Shown: positions 14,598 through 22,495 of the stretch, piece after piece
Layout of the letters: every line of letters starts with the position of its first letter
Numbering within the stretch: the stretch's first letter is position 1
NCBI GenBank assembly: GCA_963821275.1
Contig: CAWGDF010000001.1
Coordinates: 558,001-622,000 of the forward strand
Length of the DNA: 64,000 nucleotides
DNA from: JACVRW01 sp963821275
GTDB lineage: Bacteria; Actinomycetota; Thermoleophilia; Solirubrobacterales; Thermoleophilaceae
Direction of reading: 5' to 3'
Made by a program: the position numbers and the translations under genes
The notes under the pieces: model-generated
Database searches by the model: none
What the model was told of the DNA's origin: nothing
Seen by the model: only the letters and a program-made list of their open reading frames with translations

Positions 14598-15419
14598 CTA
14601 CGCGTTCAGGCCAATGGCCGCGACCACCGGGGCGTGGTCGGACAGGCGCAGCCGGCGACCGTCGGCCTCGGCCAGCTCGCGCACTTCCGGAGGTAGGCGC
14701 CGGGGCGGCTCGATCACCTTGGCGCCTCGGACCAGCAGGTGGTCGATGGCCGCCGGGTCGGTGGGCGGGGCGAGCCCGAAGCGCTCGCGCAGCCGGGCAA
14801 ACGGCTCGGGCTGGCGGCGGGGACGCAGGTTGAAGTCGCCTCCGAGCACGAGCGGGTCGCCCTCCGCCCACTCGACGGCCCGCTCGGCCGCCATCTCCAC
14901 CTCCACGGCAGCCTTCTGGGGTAGGCCGGCGCTGGCGTGCAGGTTGGCCACGCACAGGCGGCCTTGCGGCAGCGCCAGGCGCGCCCACAGCATCCGGCGC
15001 CGCTCCGGCCGCCGGGTGAGCGTCAGGCGCCGCACCGCCTCGATGCGGCCCCGCACCAGCAACTGATTCGAGCCTCCCTCGCTGGAGGCAATCAGATCCG
15101 GGTTCCAGTCGGCCAGCAGCCGCTGGAGCGGGGGCAGGAAGTTGCGCGAGGTGAGCGCCAGCGCTCCGCTCGCCCCGAGACTCGCCCCGAGCGCCCGGAA
15201 CCAGCGCGGCGGCGTCTCCTGCAGCAGGGCCACGTTCCACTCGATGCCGGCCAGCAGGCGTGCGAACTCCGTGCGCAACGGCCGGTTGACCTGGACGTGG
15301 GTGTCGCTGCGCTCGGTCACACGACACAGGCGCGAGCGCCAGGTGAACAGCGACCGGTCGGGCGGGAAGTCCCGTCCGTGGTAGACGTTCCAGCTGAGGA
15401 TCCGCACGTGCCCACCCAT
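14598..15419 (-). CDS. Endonuclease/exonuclease/phosphatase-family protein
   Basis: Soluble metal-dependent phosphodiesterase/nuclease fold of about 273 residues. Recognisable EEP elements are ILSWNVYHGRD at the start (metal-binding Asn), ALLQE (Glu metal ligand), ANLHAS, LGGDFNLRP (catalytic Asp and Asn), IDHLLVRG and the terminal LSDHAPVVA (catalytic His). The substrate could be DNA or a phospholipid/sphingomyelin-type ester. ATG at 15419 overlaps the divergent argF start by 12 bp; GTG at 15407 would remove the overlap exactly and is equally possible. Confidence 0.82.
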   Translation of the reverse strand: MGGHVRILSWNVYHGRDFPPDRSLFTWRSRLCRVTERSDTHVQVNRPLRTEFARLLAGIEWNVALLQETPPRWFRALGASLGASGALALTSRNFLPPLQRLLADWNPDLIASSEGGSNQLLVRGRIEAVRRLTLTRRPERRRMLWARLALPQGRLCVANLHASAGLPQKAAVEVEMAAERAVEWAEGDPLVLGGDFNLRPRRQPEPFARLRERFGLAPPTDPAAIDHLLVRGAKVIEPPRRLPPEVRELAEADGRRLRLSDHAPVVAAIGLNA

Positions 15420-16292
15420 TTCTTGACCGGCGAGGAGCTTACGGCCGCCGAACTGGGCTGGCTGCTCGAGCGTGCGCTGGAGCTCAAGACCGACCGGCTT
15501 TCCTCGGCCGTGCTGAACGGACGCAGCGTGGCACTGGTGTTCGAGCGGCCGTCCACCCGCACGCGGGTCTCGTTCGAGACCGGCGTGCACGAGCTGGGCG
15601 GCCATCCGCTCGTGCTGCGCGAGGGCGAGCTGCAGCTGGCCCGGGGCGAGTCGCCGCGCGACACCGCGCTCGTCCTGTCGCGCATCGTGCACGCGATCGC
15701 CATCCGCACCGGCTCGCACCGGACCGTCGAGGAGCTGGCCGAGCACGCCTCCGTCCCCGTGATCAACATGCTCACCCACGAGCACCACCCCTGCCAGGCG
15801 CTTGCCGACCTGCTCACGCTGCACGAGCGCTTCGGCCCGCTCGAGGGGCTCAAGCTGGCCTACGTGGGCGACGGCAACAACATGCTCCGCTCGCTGCTGA
15901 TCGCGGGCCGGATCGCGGGCATGGAGGTGACGGCTGCCTCGCCCCCTGAGCTGTCGCTGGATGGCCTCCCGGTGCTGGAGCCGGCGGAGGCGGTGAGCGG
16001 CGCGCACGCTGTCTACACCGACGTGTGGGTCAGCATGGGCGACGAGGCCGACGCCGATCGCCGGCGCGAGCTGCTCGCGCCGTACCGTGTCGACCGGGAG
16101 CTGCTGGCCCTGGCCCGGGACGACGCGGTCGTCCTGCACTGCCTTCCCGCCCACCCGGGCGAGGAGATCACCGAGGAGGTGCTCTACGGCGAGCGCTCGG
16201 CCGTATGGGATCAGGCCGAGAACCGCCTGCACGCCCAGAAGGCGCTGCTCGAGCTGCTGCTCGGGAATAGGCCGGGCGTACCGGCGTCCTGA
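15408..16292 (+). CDS. argF: Ornithine carbamoyltransferase
   Basis: Arginine-biosynthesis enzyme that joins carbamoyl phosphate and ornithine to give citrulline. It has 294 residues, slightly short for the family. Carbamoyl-phosphate motif STRTR is at 49-53, HPCQ at 127-130, the ornithine-side SMG loop at about 209-211 and the catalytic HCLP at 244-247. The SMG and HCLP motifs favour OTC over aspartate carbamoyltransferase. The GTG start lies directly against or inside the start of the divergent nuclease gene. No other arg gene is in the window. Confidence 0.93.
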   Translation: MPTHFLTGEELTAAELGWLLERALELKTDRLSSAVLNGRSVALVFERPSTRTRVSFETGVHELGGHPLVLREGELQLARGESPRDTALVLSRIVHAIAIRTGSHRTVEELAEHASVPVINMLTHEHHPCQALADLLTLHERFGPLEGLKLAYVGDGNNMLRSLLIAGRIAGMEVTAASPPELSLDGLPVLEPAEAVSGAHAVYTDVWVSMGDEADADRRRELLAPYRVDRELLALARDDAVVLHCLPAHPGEEITEEVLYGERSAVWDQAENRLHAQKALLELLLGNRPGVPAS

Positions 16293-16358
16293 GTAGGTGA
16301 CCCCCAAGGCGCCGTCCGGCGAACTACTCTTCGATCGAACCCGCCAGGAGGTCCTCCA

Positions 16359-16778
16359 ATGAGGAAGTGGCTCGCACTGCTCTTAGCCTGTCTAGCTCTC
16401 GCCCTCGTAGCCGCCGGCTGCGGTGGAGACGACGATGAGGGGGGCGGAGGAGGAGGCGCGGATGAGACAGCCCAGGAAGAGCAGCCCGCGGACAGCGGTG
16501 GCGGCGGCGGCGGTGGTGGGCAGGTCGGGATGAAGAACATCCAGTTCAACCCCGCGGACGTGACCATCAAGGCCGGGGAAGCCGTCACCTGGACCAACGA
16601 CGAGGCCGTGGCCCACGACGTGGACGGGAGCGGCAAGGGCGTGAAGTTCTCCTCCGGTGAGGAGGGCGGCATGAACGAGGGAGACACCTTCAAGTTCACC
16701 TTCGACAAGGCCGGGACCTACGACTACATCTGTCGCGTCCACGCCCCGGGCATGGCCGGCACGGTCACCGTCAAGTAG
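16359..16778 (+). CDS. Plastocyanin-like cupredoxin lipoprotein
   Basis: Exported lipoprotein of 139 residues. A signal peptide ends in the lipobox VAAGC (Cys21), followed by an acidic, Gly-rich linker to about residue 54 and a cupredoxin domain. The type 1 copper ligands are visible: His86 (VAHDV), Cys125, His128 and Met132 in YICRVHAPGM. It probably carries electrons or binds copper at the outer membrane face; the redox partner is not encoded nearby. A strong Shine-Dalgarno CAGGAGGT precedes the ATG. Confidence 0.92.
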   Translation: MRKWLALLLACLALALVAAGCGGDDDEGGGGGGADETAQEEQPADSGGGGGGGGQVGMKNIQFNPADVTIKAGEAVTWTNDEAVAHDVDGSGKGVKFSSGEEGGMNEGDTFKFTFDKAGTYDYICRVHAPGMAGTVTVK

Positions 16779-17276
16779 TCAGGCCGCCCCGGGCCGGCGC
16801 CTGACGCCGAAGCCGCGCAGCAGCAGCAGTGCCGTCTCCCCCAGCCCCCCGCGCGAAGGGAGCAGGCCAAGCTGCGTGGCCGCGTCGTAGAGGTCGAAGA
16901 ACCCGCGCGCCCGCCTCACGACTCCGTCGCTGAGCTCGATGTAGTGCAGGCCGTGGATGACCACGAAGCGGTCGGTGGCCGGCAGCATCGCGCCCAGGTC
17001 GCCGCGCTGGGTGCCGGTCGCCCGCCAGGGAAAGCAGGCGTGGTCGCCACGGGTGAGCGGAGGCGCGGTGGCCTCGAGCTGGAGGTCGGGAAACGCCCCG
17101 CGGACGTGGGCCGCGTGGCGATCGAGCTCTTCGACACCGCGGAGCGGCTCCACCGCCACCGGGTCCTCGTAGCCCACGTCGGGAGTGCAGCAGCCCTCGA
17201 ACCCGGCGCCCTGCCAGGCGTTGCGCCAGTGGTCGGCCAGGGCGTCGAGTGAAGGGCGCTCGAGCTCGCCGCTCAC
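16779..17276 (-). CDS. SnoaL-like (NTF2-fold) protein
   Basis: A 165-residue protein matching the SnoaL/ester-cyclase-like NTF2 fold: ALADHWRNAWQG at the N-terminus, DVGYEDPVAVEPLRGVEEL, AFPDLQLEATAPPL and the FVVIHGLHYIELSDGVVRRARGFFD strand-helix. Family members include polyketide cyclases and many proteins of unknown role, so no substrate is assigned. Its GTG start overlaps the thiG stop by one base, so it is probably the last gene of the thi operon. Its stop directly abuts the stop of the convergent cupredoxin gene. Confidence 0.75.
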   Translation of the reverse strand: MSGELERPSLDALADHWRNAWQGAGFEGCCTPDVGYEDPVAVEPLRGVEELDRHAAHVRGAFPDLQLEATAPPLTRGDHACFPWRATGTQRGDLGAMLPATDRFVVIHGLHYIELSDGVVRRARGFFDLYDAATQLGLLPSRGGLGETALLLLRGFGVRRRPGAA

Positions 17277-18079
17277 TAGGTGCCGGACCCGGGCAGCAGG
17301 CGCTCCCGCTCGCCCTCTTCCAGCCGGGCCACGCCCTCCTCCGGTGAGGACGCCCGCGCGTAGCGCCGGCGGGGAATGCGCCCTGCCTCCCGCGCCTCGT
17401 AGCCCGCTGCCACGGCCTTCCGCATGGCGCCGGCCATGGCCGGCGGGTCCGCCGCGCGTGAGATCGCGCTCGCCAGAAGCACGCCGTCGCAGCCGGCCTC
17501 CATGGCCAGGACGGCGTCGGAGGCGGTGCCGATTCCCGCGTCCAGGATCACCGGCACCCGAGCGGCTCCGATTATCAGGTCGAGGTTGTAGAGGTTGTTG
17601 ATGCCCATGCCGCTGCCGATCGGGGAGCCGAGCGGCATGACCGCGGCGCAGCCCACGTCCTCGAGACGACGGGCCAGCACCGGGTCGTCGCTCGTGTAGG
17701 GGAGAACGGTGAAGCCGTCGGAGACGAGCGTCTCCGCTGCGCTCAGCAGCTCGGCGGGGTCGGGAAGCAGGGTGCGGTCGTCCCCGATCACCTCGAGCTT
17801 GACCCAGTCGGTCTCCAGGGCCTCGCGGGCGAGCTTCGCGGTGGTCACGGCGTCCCGGGCGGTGAAGCAGCCCGCGGTGTTGGGCAGCACCTCGAGCCCC
17901 GCCTCTCCGAGCACGTCCACGATCGAGCCGCGCGCCCCGGGATCCACGCGCCGCATGGCGACCGTGGCCAGCTCGGCCCTGGAGGCCGCGGCCGCGGCGG
18001 CCATGACCTCGAGGTTGCGGAAGCCGCCGGTGCCGAGGATGAGGCGTGAGTCGAATGAGCGGCCGGCGATCTCGAACAT
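17276..18079 (-). CDS. thiG: Thiazole synthase ThiG
   Basis: Forms the thiazole phosphate of thiamine from deoxyxylulose phosphate, dehydroglycine and ThiS thiocarboxylate. It has 267 residues. ILGTGGF is at about 14-20, the Schiff-base Lys in DWVKLEVIGD at about 94, and phosphate-binding segments MPLGSPIGSG and ILDAGIG are present. Its Shine-Dalgarno GGGAGGA lies inside the last codons of thiS. The ThiO-type glycine oxidase upstream, rather than ThiH, is expected to supply dehydroglycine. Expression should follow the upstream TPP riboswitch. Confidence 0.95.
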   Translation of the reverse strand: MFEIAGRSFDSRLILGTGGFRNLEVMAAAAAASRAELATVAMRRVDPGARGSIVDVLGEAGLEVLPNTAGCFTARDAVTTAKLAREALETDWVKLEVIGDDRTLLPDPAELLSAAETLVSDGFTVLPYTSDDPVLARRLEDVGCAAVMPLGSPIGSGMGINNLYNLDLIIGAARVPVILDAGIGTASDAVLAMEAGCDGVLLASAISRAADPPAMAGAMRKAVAAGYEAREAGRIPRRRYARASSPEEGVARLEEGERERLLPGSGT

Positions 18080-18083
18080 CGGG

Positions 18084-18296
18084 TCAGGATCCTCCCTGCA
18101 CGGCGTGGAGCACCTCCAGCCTCTGGCCTTCGCGGACCGCGGTCGAGCCCCACTCGCCGCGAGGCACGACCTCGCCCTCGAGCGCCACCGCCATGCCGCG
18201 TCCGCCCTCCGGAGCCCCGAGTGCCACCACCGCCGTCTCCACCGTTGCGTCCTCCGGCAGCTCATGGGGCTCGCCGTTGATCAGCACCTGCGTCAC
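18084..18296 (-). CDS. thiS: Sulfur-carrier protein ThiS with a GGS tail
   Basis: A 70-residue ubiquitin-like sulfur carrier for thiazole synthesis: VLINGEPHELPEDATV start, central beta-grasp, and EVVPRGEW before the terminal LEVLHAVQGG. The functional C-terminus in this family is Gly-Gly, which is adenylated and thiocarboxylated. Here the gene encodes an extra Ser after the two Gly (codons GGA GGA TCC TGA). The two Gly codons also form the Shine-Dalgarno for thiG. Either the tail is trimmed or the extra residue is a base-level error. The GTG start overlaps the thiO stop. Confidence 0.9.
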   Translation of the reverse strand: MTQVLINGEPHELPEDATVETAVVALGAPEGGRGMAVALEGEVVPRGEWGSTAVREGQRLEVLHAVQGGS

Positions 18297-19432
18297 GCCC
18301 GGGCCTCCGCTGCCTGTGCGAAGCGGCCGGGGGCCACCGCCTCCAGCTCGTCGCCGAGCGGGTCTCCCGCCAGAAGCCCCGCGACCGCCTCGCCGGTGAG
18401 CGGCGCCAGGAGGACGCCGTTGCGCCAGTGGCCGGTGGCCCAGATCAGGCCCTCGAGCTCGCCGGGGCCCACGAGCGGCGCATTGTCCGGGGTGCCGGGG
18501 CGCAGGCCGGCCTGCGCCTGCACCAGCTCGAGCTCGCCCACCTCGGGGAGCACCTCCCACGCAGCCTCGAGCAGGCGGAAGACGCCCTCGGCGGTCACGG
18601 CCGTATCGAAGCCCTGCTCCTCCATCGTGGCGCCCAGTATCACGCGGCCGTCCCCACGGGCGACGAGGTAGCAGCGAGGCGTGCGCACGATGCGCTGCAG
18701 CGGTTCGGCCATGGCGCCGCGAACGCGCAGCTCCAGGATCTGGCCCTTCACCGGTCGCACCGGCGGGCTCTGGCCGGGGGCCAGCGCGGCGCTCCATGCT
18801 CCGCCGGCCACGACCACCTGGCTGCATTCGGTGATCTCCCCGCCCATGCGCACGCCGGTCACCCGGCGGCCGTCATGCTCGATCGCCTCGACCTCCACGC
18901 CGAGCAGCAGCTCGTCGGCCACGGCGGTCAGCGCTCGCGCGGTGGCGCGCGGATCGGCGCTCGCCTCCCTCGGCGCGAGGATTCCGCCGGCGATCCGGGG
19001 CGACAGACCGGGCTCCAGCTCCCGGCAGCGGGAGGGCGAAAGCCACTCGGTCTCGAGGCCCAGCCCGCGCTGCAGGTCGTGCAGGCGCCGCAGCGCCTCG
19101 GCGTCGTCACGGTCGGCGGCGACCACGACGGCGCCGGTCTCGCGGTACCCGGTGGGCAGGCCGCTCTTCTCCTCCAGCTCCGCCGCGAACCCGGGCCAGC
19201 GCTCCATGCCCGTCAGGTTCACGCGCAGGGGGCCTTCCTCGCCGAAGTCCGCCTCGGTCACCGGTGCGAGCATGCCGGCGGCCACCGCCGACGCAGCCGA
19301 CGCCGGCTGCTGGGCGCGGTCGACCACGAGCACGGACAAGCCTCGGCCGGCCGCGCGCCAGGCGCAGGAGAGCCCGATGAGTCCGGCGCCGATGACGACG
19401 GCGTCGTAGCGTGTGCGTTGCGGCTTGTGCAT
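18293..19432 (-). CDS. thiO: Glycine oxidase ThiO
   Basis: FAD-dependent amine oxidase that converts glycine to the imine used by ThiG. It has 379 residues. The N-terminal Rossmann motif VIGAGLIGLSCAW (about 13-25) is followed by VLVVDRA. Family blocks SAVAAGMLAP, APREASADPR and a C-terminal GLRPGTPDNAPLVGP with ATGHWRNGVLLAP are visible. ATG at 19432 is chosen because an earlier in-frame start lies inside the riboswitch aptamer. First gene of thiO-thiS-thiG-SnoaL. Confidence 0.94.
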   Translation of the reverse strand: MHKPQRTRYDAVVIGAGLIGLSCAWRAAGRGLSVLVVDRAQQPASAASAVAAGMLAPVTEADFGEEGPLRVNLTGMERWPGFAAELEEKSGLPTGYRETGAVVVAADRDDAEALRRLHDLQRGLGLETEWLSPSRCRELEPGLSPRIAGGILAPREASADPRATARALTAVADELLLGVEVEAIEHDGRRVTGVRMGGEITECSQVVVAGGAWSAALAPGQSPPVRPVKGQILELRVRGAMAEPLQRIVRTPRCYLVARGDGRVILGATMEEQGFDTAVTAEGVFRLLEAAWEVLPEVGELELVQAQAGLRPGTPDNAPLVGPGELEGLIWATGHWRNGVLLAPLTGEAVAGLLAGDPLGDELEAVAPGRFAQAAEARA

Positions 19433-19435
19433 CAC

Positions 19436-19525
19436 CCTTCCCTTCGCCGGCATTACCCGGGTCAGGTTCGACGGTCGGCGGCGCCGCAGCCGCCCTCTCA
19501 GCCCGGTTTCCCCGAGCTCCCGTAA
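19436..19525 (-). promoter_or_regulatory. TPP riboswitch (THI box)
   Basis: Read on the minus strand, the conserved elements occur in order: CGGGGAAACCGGG, the CTGAGAGGGCGGC motif, a GC-rich variable stem, GAACCTGACCCGGGTAATGCC and GCGAAGGGA. These match the THI box that binds thiamine pyrophosphate. The 3' end is only a few bases from the thiO start, and the purine-rich GAAGGGAAGGG probably serves as the ribosome-binding site, so control is likely translational. No terminator lies between. Confidence 0.93.
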
Positions 19526-19528
19526 GTC

Positions 19529-19735
19529 CTAATCGTATCGACGGGTGCTGCGCTCGTCACGCCCGCTGCGGTCGCCGGCGAAGATGACCGCCAGCGATAT
19601 GACGAGTCCGATGATTCCGGCGATCATCAGGATCAGCCCGACGGTCTGCAGCTCGATGCCCGAGATCGACGCCGTGACCGCGTAGCGCAGGATCGCGCCG
19701 ACGGCGATGAGGAAGATCGACGCCCCAATGCTCAC
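19529..19735 (-). CDS. Small two-helix membrane protein (DUF6458-like)
   Basis: A 68-residue protein with two hydrophobic helices (about 4-25 and 32-54) and a charged RSGRDERSTRRYD tail. The pattern GASIFLIAVGAILRYAV followed by VGLILMIAGIIGLVISL is common to small actinobacterial membrane proteins of unknown function. GTG at 19735 gives the family start; the longer frame upstream is proline/alanine-rich and unlikely. It lies just upstream of the riboswitch on the same strand and may share its transcript. Confidence 0.7.
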   Translation of the reverse strand: MSIGASIFLIAVGAILRYAVTASISGIELQTVGLILMIAGIIGLVISLAVIFAGDRSGRDERSTRRYD

Positions 19736-19745
19736 GCCGGGGATG

Positions 19746-20891
19746 CTAGCCGCCGGACCGGCAGGAGCCGGTCGCCGACTTGCGGCAGCCCTCGTGGCGG
19801 CGGGCGCTTCGCGCATAGGCGCGCAGCGCCGGCTGGGCCCTGTAGGTGTCCTGGCGCCAGCGGACCAGGCCCGAGTAGTCGAAGAGGTCGGACGTGCGGA
19901 AGCCGGACGACCACGTGTACCAGTAGACGCGCCCGAGCCCCATCCGGCGCCGGGCCCGTGCGGCCAGCTCGTACACAGCGCTCAGGCGGCGGGCGACCCC
20001 AGCGTCGGTGGTCTCCCAGGCACGCTGCCAGGGCAATATGGGGTCCTCCACCCTCCCCTTCGATGCCGGCCAGGAGGTCTCAGTGAGCCACGCGGGCTTG
20101 CGCCTGTCGCCGTTCTTCTTCATCTGCGCTCGGAACAGGCGAAGTCCCTTGAGCACCAGGCGGGGCCTCCTGGTGAAGAGGTTTATCGCGGCGACGTCGA
20201 AGTGACCTTGGATGCCGGCTTGGTAGAGCTTGGCGATGTTCTCCCACGCATAGTTCGTCAGCGCGGCCAAGACCGTGACTGATCCCGGATCCAAACGGTC
20301 GAGCGCAGCATTTGAGGCTCGCAGCAGGGTCGCGTAGCCCTGGGCCCAGATGTCGTCACCCTCGCTGCTCCAGAAGGCATCGAGGTGCGGCTCGTTCCAG
20401 ATCTGCCACTCGCGCAGTGGCCGGCGCGGGAGAGCAGGATTCTCCGCCCAAAAGCTTCCCTCGGGTCCGTAGCGACGCGCGAGCGCCTCGATGTAGGCGA
20501 CATAGTCTGCGACCCGCGCGGGTGGCGCTCCGCTGCGCCCTCCGCGCGCAGCCCAGAGAGGGGTCTCGGACACCACCGGGAGCACGCGGATGTTGCGTGT
20601 GCTCGCCAGCGCCACCACGCGGTCGGTCGACTCGAAGCTGGGAGCGCGTCCCCCCACCGGCTGCGCCTTCTGCCATGAGAAGGCAGTGCGAACGGCCTCC
20701 ACCCCGGAGCGGGCCATCAGATCCCATTGAGTCGCCTGGGAGGTGGCCGAGGACCTTGCTGCGGCTCGATCCCACATCACTCCATAGAAGCCCCTGGGGA
20801 CTTTTCGCGCCGCGGCTTCGGATATGGACGCCATCACGAGCAGCGACGTCGCCAGGGCGAGAAGGAGCACCAAGCGTTTCATCCGTCGCAT
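19746..20891 (-). CDS. Secreted clan-A glycoside hydrolase-like protein
   Basis: A 381-residue protein with a signal peptide (about 1-28, MKRLVLLLALATSLLVMAS core) and a beta/alpha-barrel. EWQIWNEPHLDAFW carries the Asn-Glu acid/base pair typical of clan GH-A, and LTETSWPAS the probable nucleophile Glu; FYGVMWDRAA opens the barrel. This resembles GH5/GH39-like extracellular glycosidases, but no CAZy family can be fixed. It is paralogous in organisation to the two divergent plus-strand genes at 21064 and 22496. Start ATG 20891; 20882 is an alternative. Confidence 0.78.
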   Translation of the reverse strand: MRRMKRLVLLLALATSLLVMASISEAAARKVPRGFYGVMWDRAAARSSATSQATQWDLMARSGVEAVRTAFSWQKAQPVGGRAPSFESTDRVVALASTRNIRVLPVVSETPLWAARGGRSGAPPARVADYVAYIEALARRYGPEGSFWAENPALPRRPLREWQIWNEPHLDAFWSSEGDDIWAQGYATLLRASNAALDRLDPGSVTVLAALTNYAWENIAKLYQAGIQGHFDVAAINLFTRRPRLVLKGLRLFRAQMKKNGDRRKPAWLTETSWPASKGRVEDPILPWQRAWETTDAGVARRLSAVYELAARARRRMGLGRVYWYTWSSGFRTSDLFDYSGLVRWRQDTYRAQPALRAYARSARRHEGCRKSATGSCRSGG

Positions 20892-21063
20892 AGACACATC
20901 ACGATTGCACGCGATGCGGTAGAGCACGAAGCTCACCGGACCGTCATGCTGCGCGCGATCTGATATCCAGTGATGCGGGCGCACCGCAACTCTCCGCCCG
21001 AGAGCTGTTTAGACAGAACTCGGAGCGTCCCGCTGCCCCGACCGGCGCTCGTCGCCTCGATCA

Positions 21064-22464
21064 ATGAAACGACTGACGATCATCATCGCCGTGCTTGTGG
21101 CTGCCGTCGCTGCCCCGGCTGCCGATGCGTCGCGCCGACAGCTCCTCATCATGCAGGACGACCCGCGCGTCCGCGCCACACCTGACGCCACCCTGAGTGA
21201 GTTCGCTGAACTCGGTGCAGACGTGGTGAAGGTCAACCTCTACTGGGACGAGCTCGCCCCGCGCAGACGACGCAAGCCGCGTGGCTTCGACGGCTCCGAT
21301 CCGGCGAGCTACTCCTGGGGCGCTTACGACGCTGTAGTCCGGTCGATCCTCGCGCGAGGCCTCCGGCCGTACCTCGCTCTGGGCAACCACGCCCCCGCTT
21401 GGGCGACCGGGCGACGTGGTCGGCGCGGCACCTACCGACCGAACGCCAAGGAGTTCGGGCGCTTCGCCCGCGCTGCCGGCGAGCACTTCGCCGGCGTCGA
21501 GATCTGGTCGATCTGGAACGAGCCCAATCTCTACTCCTGGTTGAGCCCTCAGCGCCGAAAGGGCGTCCCGCTCTCTCCGTCGATCTATCGCAAGCTGTAC
21601 CTGGCCGCCCACCGCGCCCTACGAAACTCGGGCCATGGCGACGACACGATTCTGATCGGTGAGCTGATGCCGAGAGGAGGCACGTCGTCGCGAAGGATCA
21701 GACCCCTTGAGTTCCTGCGCGAGATGGTCTGCCTCGACCGCCGCTACCGGCAGATCCGCGGCAAGGCCGCGCGCCGGAGAAAGTGCCGTCGAGTGGGCCG
21801 GATCCCGACCTCGGGACTGGCCTATCACCCCTACACGCAGGGTGGGGGGCCGCGCGTGTCCGAGGCTACCGATGACGCGGCGATCGGCCAGCTTGGGCGG
21901 GTGCGCAGCACTCTCGACAAACTCGCCCGCCGCGGCAAGCTTCCCCGTCGTCTCCCGATCTGGATCACAGAGTTCGGGTTCCAGACCAGACCGCCCGACC
22001 CGTTCGGAGCGCGGCTGAAACGAGCTGCCGGCTTCATGGACGAGAGTGAATGGATCGCGTTCCGGAATCCGCGTGTGGCAGCGTACTCTCAGTACACCCT
22101 GACCGACGACCCGCCAAAATCGAGCGGTGGGCGCCTGCTCAGATGGTCGTCCTGGCAGGCCGGCCTGCGTTTTCTGGACGGCCGGGCCAAGCCTCACGTC
22201 TACGACGCGTTCGAGCTGCCGGTGTTCATCCGGTCGCTCGGCCGCGATGCGGTGGTGGTGTTCGGCGGCCGCCGCACCCTCACCGGCGGCAGCGCCTTGA
22301 TCGAATCCAAGCCTCCAGGCGGTCGCTACCGTAAGCGCGGTTCCATTCCTGTTGGCCGAGCCGGCTATTTCAATCAGGTCATCCGCGTGAGGCGTGGCTT
22401 CCGCCACACCTTCCGGGTCACGCTCGACGGCGAGTCTCGGATCAAGCGGCCTGTCGCGCGGTAA
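21064..22464 (+). CDS. Secreted clan-A glycoside hydrolase-like protein
   Basis: A 466-residue protein. The signal peptide (LTIIIAVLVAAVAAPAADAS) is followed by a TIM barrel: DVVKVNLYWDELAP, then EIWSIWNEPNLYSWL with the acid/base Glu, ILIGELMPRGG, SGLAYHPYTQGGGP and IWITEFGFQTRPP with the nucleophile Glu. About 100 C-terminal residues after the barrel look like a small beta domain. Likely acts outside the cell on a polysaccharide; substrate unknown. It has the same motif order as the next gene, so the two are duplicates that diverged. Confidence 0.8.
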   Translation: MKRLTIIIAVLVAAVAAPAADASRRQLLIMQDDPRVRATPDATLSEFAELGADVVKVNLYWDELAPRRRRKPRGFDGSDPASYSWGAYDAVVRSILARGLRPYLALGNHAPAWATGRRGRRGTYRPNAKEFGRFARAAGEHFAGVEIWSIWNEPNLYSWLSPQRRKGVPLSPSIYRKLYLAAHRALRNSGHGDDTILIGELMPRGGTSSRRIRPLEFLREMVCLDRRYRQIRGKAARRRKCRRVGRIPTSGLAYHPYTQGGGPRVSEATDDAAIGQLGRVRSTLDKLARRGKLPRRLPIWITEFGFQTRPPDPFGARLKRAAGFMDESEWIAFRNPRVAAYSQYTLTDDPPKSSGGRLLRWSSWQAGLRFLDGRAKPHVYDAFELPVFIRSLGRDAVVVFGGRRTLTGGSALIESKPPGGRYRKRGSIPVGRAGYFNQVIRVRRGFRHTFRVTLDGESRIKRPVAR

Positions 22465-22495
22465 CCCGACCCGTCCCTTAAGGAGATACCAACTC

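Noticed and set aside
16434..16520. G-rich repeat suggestive of a simple-sequence hypervariable tract
   Set aside because: It encodes the Gly/acidic linker of the cupredoxin lipoprotein; low complexity is normal there.
19433..19453. An upstream start for thiO giving seven extra residues
   Set aside because: It would lie inside the TPP aptamer; ATG 19432 directly follows the aptamer and the purine-rich ribosome-binding site.
19530..19735. The small membrane gene as part of the riboswitch expression platform
   Set aside because: It is upstream of the aptamer on the same strand and has a complete membrane-protein frame of its own.
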